DNA of 64,000 nt, from positions 620,001-684,000 of the forward strand of contig NZ_JADWOX010000001.1 of assembly GCF_016135805.1 (NCBI RefSeq). The letters run 5' to 3'. The stretch's first letter is position 1, and each line of letters opens with the position of its first letter. Below, piece after piece: positions 47,875 to 56,471 of this stretch. The stretch comes from Caulobacter hibisci. Lineage in GTDB: Bacteria > Pseudomonadota > Alphaproteobacteria > Caulobacterales > Caulobacteraceae. The translations under genes were made by a program, and so were the position numbers. The notes beneath the pieces were generated by a model, which made no database searches, was not told the DNA's origin, and saw nothing but the letters and a program-made list of their open reading frames with translations.

Positions 47875-49140
47875 ATGACCGTGCTTTCCCGTGTCGCCGC
47901 TTTTCTGGCGATCGTCGTTCTTTCCGGCTGCGCCACCGCGCCGCGACCGGTCGCGGAGGGCGTGCCGCCCAAGGCGGCCCTGGCCATCCTGGTCTCGATC
48001 GACGGCTTCAGGGCCGACTATCTCGACCGCGGCGACACCCCGGCCCTCAAGGCCCTGGCCGACGACGGCGTGCGGGCGGCCATGCGGCCCTCGTTCCCGT
48101 CCCTGACCTTCCCCAATCACTACGCCCTGGTCACCGGCATGCGCCCCGACCACAACGGCATCGTCAGCAACACGATGGAGGACCCCCAGATCCCGGGCGT
48201 GACCTTCACCCTGTCGAACCACGACGCCGTCACCGACACCCGCTGGTGGAGCATGGCCACCCCGATCTGGGCGACGGCCGAGAAGCAGGGCGTGCGCGCC
48301 GGCACGATGTTCTGGCCGGGCTCGGAAGCCGAGATCGCCGGCGTGCGGCCCACCCGCTGGAACAAGTTCGACCAGAAGCTGCCGTCCAACGACCGCGTCG
48401 ACACCCTGCTGTCCTGGCTGGACGACAGCAAGGACGCGCCCCTGGGCTTGGCCACCCTCTATTTCGACATCGTCGACAGCGCCGGCCACAAGTACGGCCC
48501 GGACTCGGCCGAGGTGCGCGCCTCCGCCGCCACGGTCGATGCGGCGATCGCCCGCCTGGTCGAGGGGCTGAAGGCCCGCGGCCTCTATGAGCGCACCAAC
48601 CTGGTCATCGTCGCCGACCACGGCATGGCCCCGCTGCCGGCCAGCCAGCGCGTGGTGCTCGACGAGTCGGTCGACGTCTCCAAGCTGCGCTATGTGGGCC
48701 TGGGCGCCATCGCCAGCCTCTATCCCAAGCCCGGCGAGGAAGCGGCCGTCACCGCCGCCCTGGTCAAGCCGCACCCGCACATGACCTGCTGGGAGAAGGG
48801 CAAGATCCCGGCCCGACTTCACTACGGAACCAACCGCCGCATCGGCCCGATCGTCTGCTCGGCCCAGACCGGCTGGTACATCACCACCGCCGCCTCGCAG
48901 AAAAAGAAGAAGAAGGATGACGACGATGAGAGCGCGCGCGACGGCGGGGCGCACGGCTACGACAACGCCGACCCGCTGATGCGGGCGGTGTTCGTCGCCC
49001 ATGGTCCGGCCTTCAAGTCGGGCAAGACCCTGCCGGTGTTCGACAATGTCGACGTCTATCCGCTGCTGGCCAAGGTGATGGGCGTGCGCGGCGAGAAGGT
49101 CGACGGCCGCCTGGCTCCGGTCGCCGGCGCCCTGCGCTAG
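47875..49140 (+). CDS. Lipoprotein nucleotide pyrophosphatase/phosphodiesterase (ENPP-like)
   Basis: A 421 aa enzyme of the alkaline phosphatase superfamily. Lipobox L16-S-G-C19 anchors it in the envelope. Metal ligand Asp43 is in VSIDGFRADYL, the nucleophile is Thr78 in FPSLTFPNHYALVTG, and the later metal sites are FDIVDSAGHKYGP and IVADHGMAPL. It should hydrolyse phosphodiester or nucleotide pyrophosphate bonds outside the cytoplasm. A run of five Lys then four Asp (about residues 343-352) interrupts the C-terminal part. It is transcribed divergently from the ABC operon. Confidence 0.9.
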   Translation: MTVLSRVAAFLAIVVLSGCATAPRPVAEGVPPKAALAILVSIDGFRADYLDRGDTPALKALADDGVRAAMRPSFPSLTFPNHYALVTGMRPDHNGIVSNTMEDPQIPGVTFTLSNHDAVTDTRWWSMATPIWATAEKQGVRAGTMFWPGSEAEIAGVRPTRWNKFDQKLPSNDRVDTLLSWLDDSKDAPLGLATLYFDIVDSAGHKYGPDSAEVRASAATVDAAIARLVEGLKARGLYERTNLVIVADHGMAPLPASQRVVLDESVDVSKLRYVGLGAIASLYPKPGEEAAVTAALVKPHPHMTCWEKGKIPARLHYGTNRRIGPIVCSAQTGWYITTAASQKKKKKDDDDESARDGGAHGYDNADPLMRAVFVAHGPAFKSGKTLPVFDNVDVYPLLAKVMGVRGEKVDGRLAPVAGALR

Positions 49141-49151
49141 ACCGGAAAGAC

Positions 49152-49188
49152 GGCGCGGCTCGTCGCTTGCGAAGCGCCGAGCCGCGCC
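49152..49188. terminator. Hairpin between convergent genes
   Basis: An 11-pair perfect stem GGCGCGGCTCG / CGAGCCGCGCC encloses a further 5-pair stem CGCTT-GCG-AAGCG. It lies between the phosphodiesterase (plus) and the frameshifted gene (minus). T-runs are weak on both strands (TTCCCCC and GTCTTTCC), so it may terminate both transcripts inefficiently. Confidence 0.55.
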
Positions 49189-49204
49189 TTCCCCCGCTAC
49201 CTCT

Positions 49205-50081
49205 CTACACCTTGGTCAGGGTCGGCTCGTTGAGCAGGGCCCGCTCATCGAGCAGCGAGACCATCGACGCGGCGCGCTTCTGGCTCTCGGCCAGGGCGCG
49301 GCGCACTTCGCGGACCCTGGATCGACAGGGTCTCCAGGTCCGCCAGCCAGGTCTTCAGGTCGTCCTTGCCCTCCTGGGCCGCCGCGGCCAGCACCGCCGC
49401 GCCCACGATCACGTCGGCGAAGATCTTGGCGTCGACCTCCAGCCGCTGATCCAGCACCTCGGCCCGCTCCTTGATCTGCGGCCGAGGAGCTGAACCAGCG
49501 CGGATAGATCTCCTGGCCGCGGTTGTCCGACTGATCGTCGAACTCGTAGTCGGCGTCCGGATCGTCGGGGCCCTCGCGCAGGGTATCGTGACGCAGTTGG
49601 AGATTGTTCTCGCCGATGGTGCCGACCGGGGCCGGCTGCTCGCCCAGCGGTCCTGGGTTGGGCCAGTACCAGCCATGGAGCGGACGCGCGGGATGCCGCG
49701 GCACAGGCTCGCGCCTAGGTTCTCGTGATCGCCGGTCGCGAACACTCCGCCGCCGCGGTCCATGAACCGGGCGATGGCCGCCACTTCAGCGGGCGAGGCG
49801 TTGTTCGCGCCGCCGTCGCGAACGATCGGGAACAGGAAGATCTCGTCGTACTGATTGAGGTCGTGGGTCGAGAAGTCGAAATTGACCACGTCGGTCCCGG
49901 CGCCCGCCGGATTGTCGCGATGGGCCTTGGTGATCTGGATGTCGAAGCCGTCCCAATCGGTGTTCCGCAGGACGTGGACAAACTCGCCGAGATGGAACTG
50001 CTCGCCTATGGTGGGCGGCACGGTGCGATTGTAGCCGCCGCTCGAGGCGTCGGTGACGATCAGGATGTTGACCGTGGGCAT
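49205..50081 (-). pseudogene. Gene of unknown function broken by three frameshifts
   Basis: The N-terminal part reads MPTVNILIVTDASSGGYNRT to GVFATGDHENLGASLCRGIP from the ATG at 50081. Near 49684 the sensible frame shifts (GWYWPNPGPLGEQPAPVGTI, then NLQLRHDTLREGPDD, YPRWFSSSA). Near 49480 it returns (QIKERAEVLDQRLEVDAKIF). At 49315-49317 a GGG run shifts it again to VREVRRALAESQKRA and ends at EPTLTKV with TAG at 49205. The net change (one base lost, two gained) agrees with the 877-base length. The intact product would be about 292 aa. The first part, with RFMDRGGGVFATGDHE, recalls ThuA/GATase1-like proteins. It is either decayed or affected by sequencing errors. Confidence 0.7.
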
Positions 50082-50324
50082 GCGCGTGCTTTCCGTCGGT
50101 GCGGGGAAAAGCTGGCTGGATTGGACGCATGGGCTAAGCGCGCCGACTGGCTTCGCGAACAGGATCCCCTGGGGCGCGGATACGGCGGCATAGGGCTCGC
50201 GAGCATGTAAACTCACAAGTTGAAAGTTTTACGTGTGCCGGCCTTGTGTTGCACGGCTCGGCATTATTGCATTTAGTTTTGTTTTGAGTGAAATATTGTC
50301 GGTATCTGAAAATGGAGGCGCGCC

Positions 50325-50774
50325 ATGGCCCGCACCGGTCTGACCTCGGCCCTCAGCTACCGCGACCCCAAGGCCGCCCTGAAATGGCTCCAAGCGGCGT
50401 TCGGCTTCGAGTTGGTGCTGTTGATCGAGGACGGCGAGGGCAACCTCGCCCATTCGCAGATGACGTTCGGCGACAGCCACGTGATGGTCGGCAACGAGTG
50501 GAGCGCCGACCACGCTAGCCCCGCCTCGCTGGGCGGCAAGAACACCCAGACCGTGCACATCCATATCGACGAGGACGTCGACAAGCATTGCGAGCGCGCC
50601 CGCGCCGCCGGCGCCGAGATCCTCGCCGAGCCGGCTACCCAGTTCTACGGCGACCGCACCTATCGCTGCCGCGACCCGGAGGGACACATCTGGACCATCG
50701 GCCAGACCGTCCAGGCGGTCACTCGCGAGGAGGCTGAGGCGGCCACAGGTTTGAAGATCCAGGGCTGGGCGTGA
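50325..50774 (+). CDS. VOC-family (glyoxalase/dioxygenase-like) protein
   Basis: A 149 aa protein with the paired beta-alpha-beta-beta-beta modules of the vicinal-oxygen-chelate fold: LSYRDPKAALKWLQAAFGFE, HSQMTFGDSHVMVG, TVHIHIDEDVDKHCERARAA and RTYRCRDPEGHIWTIG. The family includes glyoxalases, extradiol dioxygenases and resistance proteins; the reaction here is unknown. A GGAGGCG site precedes the ATG. The AT-rich 107 bases upstream may contain its promoter. It begins a three-gene operon with a regulator and an SRPBCC protein. Confidence 0.85.
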   Translation: MARTGLTSALSYRDPKAALKWLQAAFGFELVLLIEDGEGNLAHSQMTFGDSHVMVGNEWSADHASPASLGGKNTQTVHIHIDEDVDKHCERARAAGAEILAEPATQFYGDRTYRCRDPEGHIWTIGQTVQAVTREEAEAATGLKIQGWA

Positions 50775-50793
50775 TCCTGGACCTGTTCCGGCG

Positions 50794-51114
50794 ATGAGCA
50801 TCGACCGCACCCTGGCGGCCCTGGCCGACCCGCACCGCCGGCGCACCGTGGAACTGCTGGCCGACGGCCCGCGCCGGGCGGGCGAGCTGGCCGAAACCCT
50901 GGGCCTGACGCCGCCGGCCATGAGCCGACACCTGCGTGCGCTACGCCAGGCGGAACTGGTCGAGGAAAGCCACCCGCCGTTCGACGCCCGGGTGCGGGTC
51001 TACGCCCTCAAGCCCGGACCCATGGCCGAGCTCAAGGCCTGGGCGGCGGCCGCGGAGGCGCTGTGGAGCGACCAGCTCCTGGCGCTGAAGGCCCACCTGG
51101 AGACCGAGGGATGA
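50794..51114 (+). CDS. ArsR-family transcriptional regulator
   Basis: A 106 aa winged-helix regulator: MSIDRTLAALADPHRRRTVE, then the helix-turn-helix AGELAETLGLTPPAMSRHLR and the wing LVEESHPPFDARVRVYALKP. It has no cysteine-based metal site, so it belongs to the non-metal ArsR members often paired with SRPBCC genes. It lies 19 bases after the VOC gene and overlaps the next gene by four bases (ATGA). It probably regulates this operon. Confidence 0.9.
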   Translation: MSIDRTLAALADPHRRRTVELLADGPRRAGELAETLGLTPPAMSRHLRALRQAELVEESHPPFDARVRVYALKPGPMAELKAWAAAAEALWSDQLLALKAHLETEG

Positions 51115-51584
51115 GCGCCCGCATCCTGGTGGCCCTGCGGATCAAGGCCGCGCCCGCTCGGGTGTTCGACGCCTTCGTCGGCGAGATCGGCGCCTGGTGG
51201 CGGCCCAATCCGCTGTTCTCGTTCACCCCGCGCTCGCCGGGCGTCCTGGCCTTCGAGGGCGCAGGGGAGGGCGCGCGTCTGGTCGAGCGGCTGGCCTCGG
51301 GCAAGGTCTTCGAGATCGGGCAGGTTCGCGTCTGGACGCCGGGCGAGCGGCTGGTGTTCGGCTGGCGCCAGGCGGCCTTCGCCCCCGGCATGGACACCGA
51401 GGTCGAGGTCCGCTTCGAGGCCGTCGGGGAAGAGACCCGCGTCACCGTCGAGCACCGCGGATGGGAGACCGTTCCGGCCGAGCACGTGGCTCGCCACGGC
51501 TTCCCCAACCAGCTGTTCCTGCTGCGCCACGGCCAGTGGTGGACGGGGCTGCTGCAGGGCTTGGCGAGCCATCTCCATCCGTAA
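51111..51584 (+). CDS. SRPBCC (AHSA1-like) domain protein
   Basis: A 157 aa single-domain protein of the START/Bet v1-like class: IKAAPARVFDAFVGEIGAWW, PGERLVFGWRQAAF, TEVEVRFEAVGEETRVTVEH and a C-terminal helix (GQWWTGLLQGLASHL). These proteins bind hydrophobic ligands in a cavity. The ATG at 51111 overlaps the ArsR stop. Its TAA lies within the left arm of an inverted repeat at 51582. Confidence 0.85.
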   Translation: MSARILVALRIKAAPARVFDAFVGEIGAWWRPNPLFSFTPRSPGVLAFEGAGEGARLVERLASGKVFEIGQVRVWTPGERLVFGWRQAAFAPGMDTEVEVRFEAVGEETRVTVEHRGWETVPAEHVARHGFPNQLFLLRHGQWWTGLLQGLASHLHP

Positions 51585-51675
51585 AATCCCCGCGAAAGCG
51601 GGGACCCAGGCTTTTTCTGAAGCCCACGGCGCTCGACGATAAAACACCTGGGCCCCCGCTTTCGCGGGGGTTTTA
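51582..51675. repeat. Large inverted repeat element (CCCCGCGAAAGCGGGG type)
   Basis: A 29-base arm at 51582-51610 and its reverse complement at 51647-51675 match at 27 of 29 positions around a 36-base centre. Each arm contains its own small palindrome (CCCCGC-GAAA-GCGGGG and CCCCCGC-TTTC-GCGGGGG). The left arm starts exactly at the SRPBCC stop codon. It looks like a paired dispersed repeat of the alphaproteobacterial type and may form a very stable RNA structure between the operon and the MFS gene. Confidence 0.8.
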
Positions 51676-51762
51676 CGGAGAAAAAGCCGGCCAAGAACAG
51701 GGGCGGTAGCCCTTGCCCACTATCCGCCACGCGGTCAAACATCCCGCCCCCAGGGAGGCCTC

Positions 51763-53028
51763 ATGTCAGAACCCATCGCCCATCATCCGGCCCGCAAGGC
51801 CGCCCTGGGCTTCATCTTCATCACCGCCCTGATGGACGTGCTGTCGCTGGGCCTGATGATCCCGGTGCTGCCCAGCCTGGTGAAGTCCATGGCTGGCGGC
51901 CGCACCGACGACGCCGCCCAGTGGACCGCCGCTTTCGGCATGGTCTGGGGCGTGATGCAGTTCGTCTGCTCGCCGATCCTGGGCATGCTGTCCGACCGCT
52001 ACGGCCGCCGGCCGGTGATCCTGATCTCGATCTTCGGCCTAGGCATCGACTACATCTTCATGGCCCTGGCCCCCAGCCTGTGGTGGCTGTTCCTGGGCCG
52101 GATCATCCACGGGGCCACGGCGGCCAGCTTCTCGGCGGCCGGCGCCTATATCGCAGACGTCACGCCGGAGAACGGCCGGGCCAAGGCCTTCGGCCTGATC
52201 GGCGCGGCCTGGAGCGCCGGCTTCATCGTCGGCCCGGCCCTGGGCGGGGTCTTGGGCAAGATCGACCTGCACCTGCCATTCTGGGTCGCCGCCGGCATGG
52301 CGCTGCTGAACGGGCTGTACGGCCTGCTGGTGTTGCCGGAATCCCTGCCGCCCGAACGCCGTGTGGTTCGTTTCGACTGGACAAAGGCCAACCCCGTCGG
52401 TTCGCTGAAGCTCCTGGGCTCGCATCCCGACCTGCCGCGCCTGGGCGTGGTCAGCTTCCTGATGCAGCTGGCCCACAACGCCTATCCCAGCATCTTCGTG
52501 CTCTACACCGGCTACCGTTTCGGATGGGACACCGCCCAGATCGGCCTGTTGATGATGCTGTCGGGCGTGCTGGGCGTCATCGTCCAGGCCGTGCTGATCG
52601 GGCCGATCGTCGATCGCCTGAAGGAGCGCGGGGCGGTGATCGCCGGGCTCATCTGCTTCGTCGTCTCGTTCGGGATCTTCGCCCTCGCCCCGACCGGCTG
52701 GATCTTCGCCTCGGGCCTGGCCGTCAGCGCCTTCTCGGCCCTGATCCAGCCCGGCCTGATGGGCATGATGAGCAAGCGCGTCGGGGCCAGCGAGCAGGGC
52801 CAGCTGCAGGGCGCCAACTCGGCCATCATGGGCCTGACCGCCATCGTCGGGCCGGTGCTCTACGGCCTCTCCCTGGCCTTCGCCGTCCGACACGAGCAGA
52901 GCCTGCACCTGCCGGGGCTGCCGCTGGTGATCGCTGGACTGTTGGCCCTGGCCGGCCTGTTCGTCATCCTGCGCACCCGGCGCGCCAGCCTGCCGACCGG
53001 GGAACCCGGCCTTGATCCCGTGCGCTGA
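51763..53028 (+). CDS. MFS transporter, TetA-like
   Basis: A 421 aa inner-membrane protein with about 12 transmembrane helices. Motif A is in GMLSDRYGRRPVIL between helices 2 and 3, and a motif C-like segment (GAAWSAGFIVGPALGG) is in helix 5, which marks drug/proton antiporters. It is closest in layout to TetA-type exporters; the substrate is unknown, and it should not be read as a tetracycline gene. The start has CCCAGGGAGGCCTC upstream. Confidence 0.9.
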   Translation: MSEPIAHHPARKAALGFIFITALMDVLSLGLMIPVLPSLVKSMAGGRTDDAAQWTAAFGMVWGVMQFVCSPILGMLSDRYGRRPVILISIFGLGIDYIFMALAPSLWWLFLGRIIHGATAASFSAAGAYIADVTPENGRAKAFGLIGAAWSAGFIVGPALGGVLGKIDLHLPFWVAAGMALLNGLYGLLVLPESLPPERRVVRFDWTKANPVGSLKLLGSHPDLPRLGVVSFLMQLAHNAYPSIFVLYTGYRFGWDTAQIGLLMMLSGVLGVIVQAVLIGPIVDRLKERGAVIAGLICFVVSFGIFALAPTGWIFASGLAVSAFSALIQPGLMGMMSKRVGASEQGQLQGANSAIMGLTAIVGPVLYGLSLAFAVRHEQSLHLPGLPLVIAGLLALAGLFVILRTRRASLPTGEPGLDPVR

Positions 53029-53124
53029 AGGCCTTGAATGCGCCCGAAACCTCCGCTGTTTAGAGGGGCGAGCACGCGTGCCTGGACCAGGCGCGCCTTG
53101 AAGAAGACTGACGGAGCCATCGAC

Positions 53125-54561
53125 TTGTCCAAGCCCGCCCTTCGCGTCCTGATCCCGACCCTGGCCCTGCTGGCCGCCTGCTCGGATCCGGCCTCGCGCA
53201 GCCAGGCCCAGTCCATCCCCGACCTCGCCCAGCCGACCCGCAAGTCGCCGACCGACCCGATGTCGATGAAGGCCTCCTTCGCCCCAGTGGTGAAGAAGAC
53301 GGCCCCGGCCATCGTCAACGTCGCCAGCCGCCGCGTCGTCCAGCGCCAGCAGTCGCGCGACCCCTTCTGGGACTTCTTCATGGGCGGCGGCGGCGGCGCG
53401 CCCCGGGCCCAGGTGCAGGGCTCGCTCGGCTCGGGCGCCGTCGTCCGCGCCGACGGGGTGATCATCACCAACCACCACAATATCGAGAACATGAGCGACA
53501 TCACCGTGCAGCTCGCCGACCGGCGCGAGTTCCCCGCCACGGTGCTGCTCGACGACCCGCGCTCGGATCTGGCGGTCCTGAAGATCGACACCAAGGGCGA
53601 GCGCCTGCCGACAATCGCCATCGACGACCAGGAGCAACTCGAGGTCGGCGACCTGGTTCTGGCCCTGGGCAACCCGTTCGGCGTGGGCCAGACCGTCACC
53701 AACGGCATCGTCTCGGCCCTGGCCCGCACCGACGTCGGCGCGGCCGAGTTCGGCAGCTACATCCAGACCGACGCGGCCATCAATCCCGGCAATTCCGGCG
53801 GTCCGCTGGTCGACATGGATGGCGACCTGATCGGGGTGAACACCTTCATCATCTCGCGCTCGGGCTCGTCCAGCGGCGTCGGTTTCGCCATTCCGGCGGC
53901 CGTGGTGCGCCAGGTGGTCTCCACGGCGCTCGGCGGCGCCCACAGCGTCGTGCGGCCCTGGCTGGGCGTGCGCGGCCAGCCGGTCACCGGCGACATCGCC
54001 AAGGGCCTGGGCATGTCCACCCCGCGCGGCGTGCTGATCTCCGACGTCTATCCCGGCGCCTCGGCCGACAAGGGCGGCATCAAGGAAGGCGACGTCATCC
54101 TGTCGATCGACGGCCAGCCGGTGAACGACGAAGGCGGCGGCGCCTTCGCCATCGGCACCCACAAGATCGGCGACCGGGTGCCGGTGGTCGTCCGCCGCGG
54201 CGACCGCGAGCAGACCCTGACCGTCCGCGCCGACGCGGCGCCCGAAACCCCCGCCAAGGACGAGCGCACCATCACCGGCCGCAACCCCTTCGAGGGCGCC
54301 ACGGTGCTGAACCTGTCGCCCGCCGCCGCCCAGGACGTCGGCGCCGACGCCTTCGCCGGCAAGGGCGTGCTGGTCACCAAGGTCGGCCAGGGCTTCGCGC
54401 TCAACGCCGGCCTGCGCCCGGGCGACTTCGTGCGCGAGGTCAACGGCAAGGCCGTCAACAGCACCGCCGACCTGGCCGCCGCCGTCCGTGGCGAGACGGG
54501 AACCTGGACCGTCGTCATCGAGCGCGGCGGCCAGCGCATCTCGGCGCGCTTCCGGACCTAG
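53125..54561 (+). CDS. HtrA/Do-family serine protease, lipoprotein
   Basis: A periplasmic quality-control protease, 478 aa from the TTG at 53125. That start has a GGAG eight bases upstream and gives a signal with lipobox L16-A-A-C19. An ATG at 53038 would add 29 residues before the signal and is less likely. The catalytic triad is His118 (TNHHN), Asp148 (SDLAVLKID) and Ser224 (GNSGG). Two PDZ domains follow ([20 protein letters not shown] and [19 protein letters not shown]). The residue after the catalytic His is Asn rather than the usual Val, a minor oddity. Confidence 0.9.
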   Translation: MSKPALRVLIPTLALLAACSDPASRSQAQSIPDLAQPTRKSPTDPMSMKASFAPVVKKTAPAIVNVASRRVVQRQQSRDPFWDFFMGGGGGAPRAQVQGSLGSGAVVRADGVIITNHHNIENMSDITVQLADRREFPATVLLDDPRSDLAVLKIDTKGERLPTIAIDDQEQLEVGDLVLALGNPFGVGQTVTNGIVSALARTDVGAAEFGSYIQTDAAINPGNSGGPLVDMDGDLIGVNTFIISRSGSSSGVGFAIPAAVVRQVVSTALGGAHSVVRPWLGVRGQPVTGDIAKGLGMSTPRGVLISDVYPGASADKGGIKEGDVILSIDGQPVNDEGGGAFAIGTHKIGDRVPVVVRRGDREQTLTVRADAAPETPAKDERTITGRNPFEGATVLNLSPAAAQDVGADAFAGKGVLVTKVGQGFALNAGLRPGDFVREVNGKAVNSTADLAAAVRGETGTWTVVIERGGQRISARFRT

Positions 54562-54569
54562 TCCCGGCG

Positions 54570-54595
54570 AACCCTCTCCCCTGCGGGAGAGGGTT
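54570..54595. repeat. AACCCTCTCCC palindrome
   Basis: A perfect 11-pair stem AACCCTCTCCC / GGGAGAGGGTT with a CTGC loop between the protease and rarA genes. It belongs to the same family as the palindrome at 16367. No T-run follows. Confidence 0.65.
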
Positions 54596-54629
54596 CCCGC
54601 AGGGGGGCGAAACCCCTACATCTTCTCCC

Positions 54630-55931
54630 ATGTCCGATCTCTTCCAAGCCGCCGGCCTGACGCCCCACGCGCCCGCGCCGCTGGCCGACCGTCTGCGTCC
54701 CCAGAGCCTCGAAGAAGTAGTGGGCCAGGAGCATCTGCTCGGCCCAGACGGCCCGATCGGCCGGATGGCGGCCGCCCACCGCCTGGCCTCGATGATCCTC
54801 TGGGGCCCGCCCGGCACCGGCAAGACCACCATCGCCCGCCTGCTGGCCAAGGCCGGCGGCTACGAGTTCATGCAGATCTCGGCCGTCTTCTCCGGCGTCG
54901 CCGACCTGAAGAAGGCCTTCGAGCAGGCCCGCATGCGCCGCCAGGCCGGCCAGTCCACCCTGCTGTTCGTCGACGAGATCCACCGCTTCAACCGCGCCCA
55001 GCAGGATGGTTTCCTGCCATTCGTTGAGGAGGGGATCGTCACCCTCGTGGGCGCGACCACCGAGAACCCGTCGTTCGAGCTCAACGGCGCCCTGCTGTCG
55101 CGCGCCCAGGTCTTCGTGCTCAAGCGTCTCGACGAGCCGGCGCTGGAAAGCCTGCTGGCCAAGGCCGAGGCGACCGAGAACCGCAAGCTGCCGGTCGACG
55201 CCGAGGCCCGCCAGGTGCTGATCGCGATGGCCGACGGCGACGGCCGCTACCTGCTGACCCTGACCGAGACCCTGCTGTCGATCGGCACGGACACGCCGCT
55301 CAATCCTACCCAGCTGGGCCAGCTGCTGCAGAAGCGCCGTCCCGCCTACGACAAGGACCGCGAGGAGCACTACAACCTCATCTCGGCCCTGCATAAGTCG
55401 GTGCGTGGCAGCGATCCTGACGCGGCCCTCTACTGGCTGGCGCGGATGCTGGAGGGCGGCGAGGACCCGCTGTTCATCGCCCGCCGCCTGGTGCGCATGG
55501 CGTCCGAGGACATCGGCGCGGCCGATCCGCTGTCCCTGCTGCTGACCACCGCCGCCAAGGACGCCTACGACTTCCTGGGATCGCCCGAAGGCGAGCTGGC
55601 CCTGGCCCAGGCCGTGGTCCACATGGCCAGCGCGCCCAAGTCCAACGCCGTCTACACCGCCTACAAGGCCGCCCGCCGCGCCGCCAAGGAGACCGGCAGC
55701 CTGACGCCGCCTGCCCATATCCTCAACGCGCCGACCAAGCTGATGAAGACCCTCGGTTATGGCGACGGCTACGCCTATGACCACGATGTCGAGGGCGGCG
55801 TCTCGGGCCAGAACTACTTCCCCGACGGCATGGCCCGCCCGAAATTCTACGAGCCCAAGCCGATCGGCGCCGAGGCCAAGGTCAAGGAGCGCCTGGACCA
55901 CTGGAGCCAGATGCGGCGGGGTGGTAAGTAG
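54630..55931 (+). CDS. rarA: Replication-associated recombination ATPase RarA (MgsA)
   Basis: A 433 aa AAA+ ATPase of the clamp-loader type acting at stalled replication forks. Walker [10 protein letters not shown], Walker [12 protein letters not shown], sensor 1 GATTENPS, and the C-terminal domain with [16 protein letters not shown] and [10 protein letters not shown] are present. Length is normal. A palindrome lies before the gene; a GGGCGAG...CTCGCCC hairpin with TATAATTGTT follows its stop at 55931-55966 and may terminate it. Confidence 0.95.
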   Translation: MSDLFQAAGLTPHAPAPLADRLRPQSLEEVVGQEHLLGPDGPIGRMAAAHRLASMILWGPPGTGKTTIARLLAKAGGYEFMQISAVFSGVADLKKAFEQARMRRQAGQSTLLFVDEIHRFNRAQQDGFLPFVEEGIVTLVGATTENPSFELNGALLSRAQVFVLKRLDEPALESLLAKAEATENRKLPVDAEARQVLIAMADGDGRYLLTLTETLLSIGTDTPLNPTQLGQLLQKRRPAYDKDREEHYNLISALHKSVRGSDPDAALYWLARMLEGGEDPLFIARRLVRMASEDIGAADPLSLLLTTAAKDAYDFLGSPEGELALAQAVVHMASAPKSNAVYTAYKAARRAAKETGSLTPPAHILNAPTKLMKTLGYGDGYAYDHDVEGGVSGQNYFPDGMARPKFYEPKPIGAEAKVKERLDHWSQMRRGGK

Positions 55932-56003
55932 GGCGAGTTTCAGCTTGCGCTCGCCCTATAATTGTTCTCTATTTGTTCGCGCAATGGCGACGTAGAGGCG
56001 GCA

Positions 56004-56231
56004 ATGGCCAGAGCTGTCGATCCGGAGAAGCGCAAGGCCGATCTGGTGATCCGCCTCAAGCTCTTCACCACGAACGTGACGACCTACGGCTACGCGATCA
56101 TGGGGGCGTCCTTCATCGACCCCTACATCAAGGGCGCAGGTTTCAAGACCGCCAGCTATGTGGGCATCGGGCTCGCGATCGTGTTTCACCTCCTGGCGTG
56201 GTATGCTGCTCCACACGGAGAAAAGTCATGA
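56004..56231 (+). CDS. Small membrane protein (hypothetical)
   Basis: A 75 aa protein with two hydrophobic segments (TTYGYAIMGASFIDPYI and YVGIGLAIVFHLLAWYA) after a charged N-terminus. The ATG at 56004 has AGAGGCGG upstream; the frame is also open from a TTG at 55962. Its stop overlaps the next gene's ATG (ATGA). I do not recognise a family. Confidence 0.6.
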   Translation: MARAVDPEKRKADLVIRLKLFTTNVTTYGYAIMGASFIDPYIKGAGFKTASYVGIGLAIVFHLLAWYAAPHGEKS

Positions 56232-56359
56232 CGCCGCTTGAGGCCATGATCTACATACTCGGACCGATTGGCATCGCCGTCGGCGTCTACGCTCTGTTCC
56301 TCAAGCGAGAGCTGAACGAGCTGGAAGCCCGGCAACGAGAGAAGCACTCCGCTGAGTAA
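56228..56359 (+). CDS. Very small membrane protein (hypothetical)
   Basis: A 43 aa product: MTPLEAMIYILGPIGIAVGV is a single membrane helix, then a charged amphipathic tail (YALFLKRELNELEARQREKH). The start overlaps the stop of the upstream small protein by four bases (ATGA), which supports coupled translation and argues that both are real. No family is recognised. The tail could bind a partner or interact with the membrane surface. Confidence 0.5.
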   Translation: MTPLEAMIYILGPIGIAVGVYALFLKRELNELEARQREKHSAE

Positions 56360-56471
56360 GTCCCAGACGGGCGCGCCACGTCCGCCCCGCCGTCCGCCCG
56401 CCGCGCCCAAGCCCAAGGCCTCCGACACCCCGATCGCGCTCACCGACGACGAGATCGCCTTCACGCGCGCT

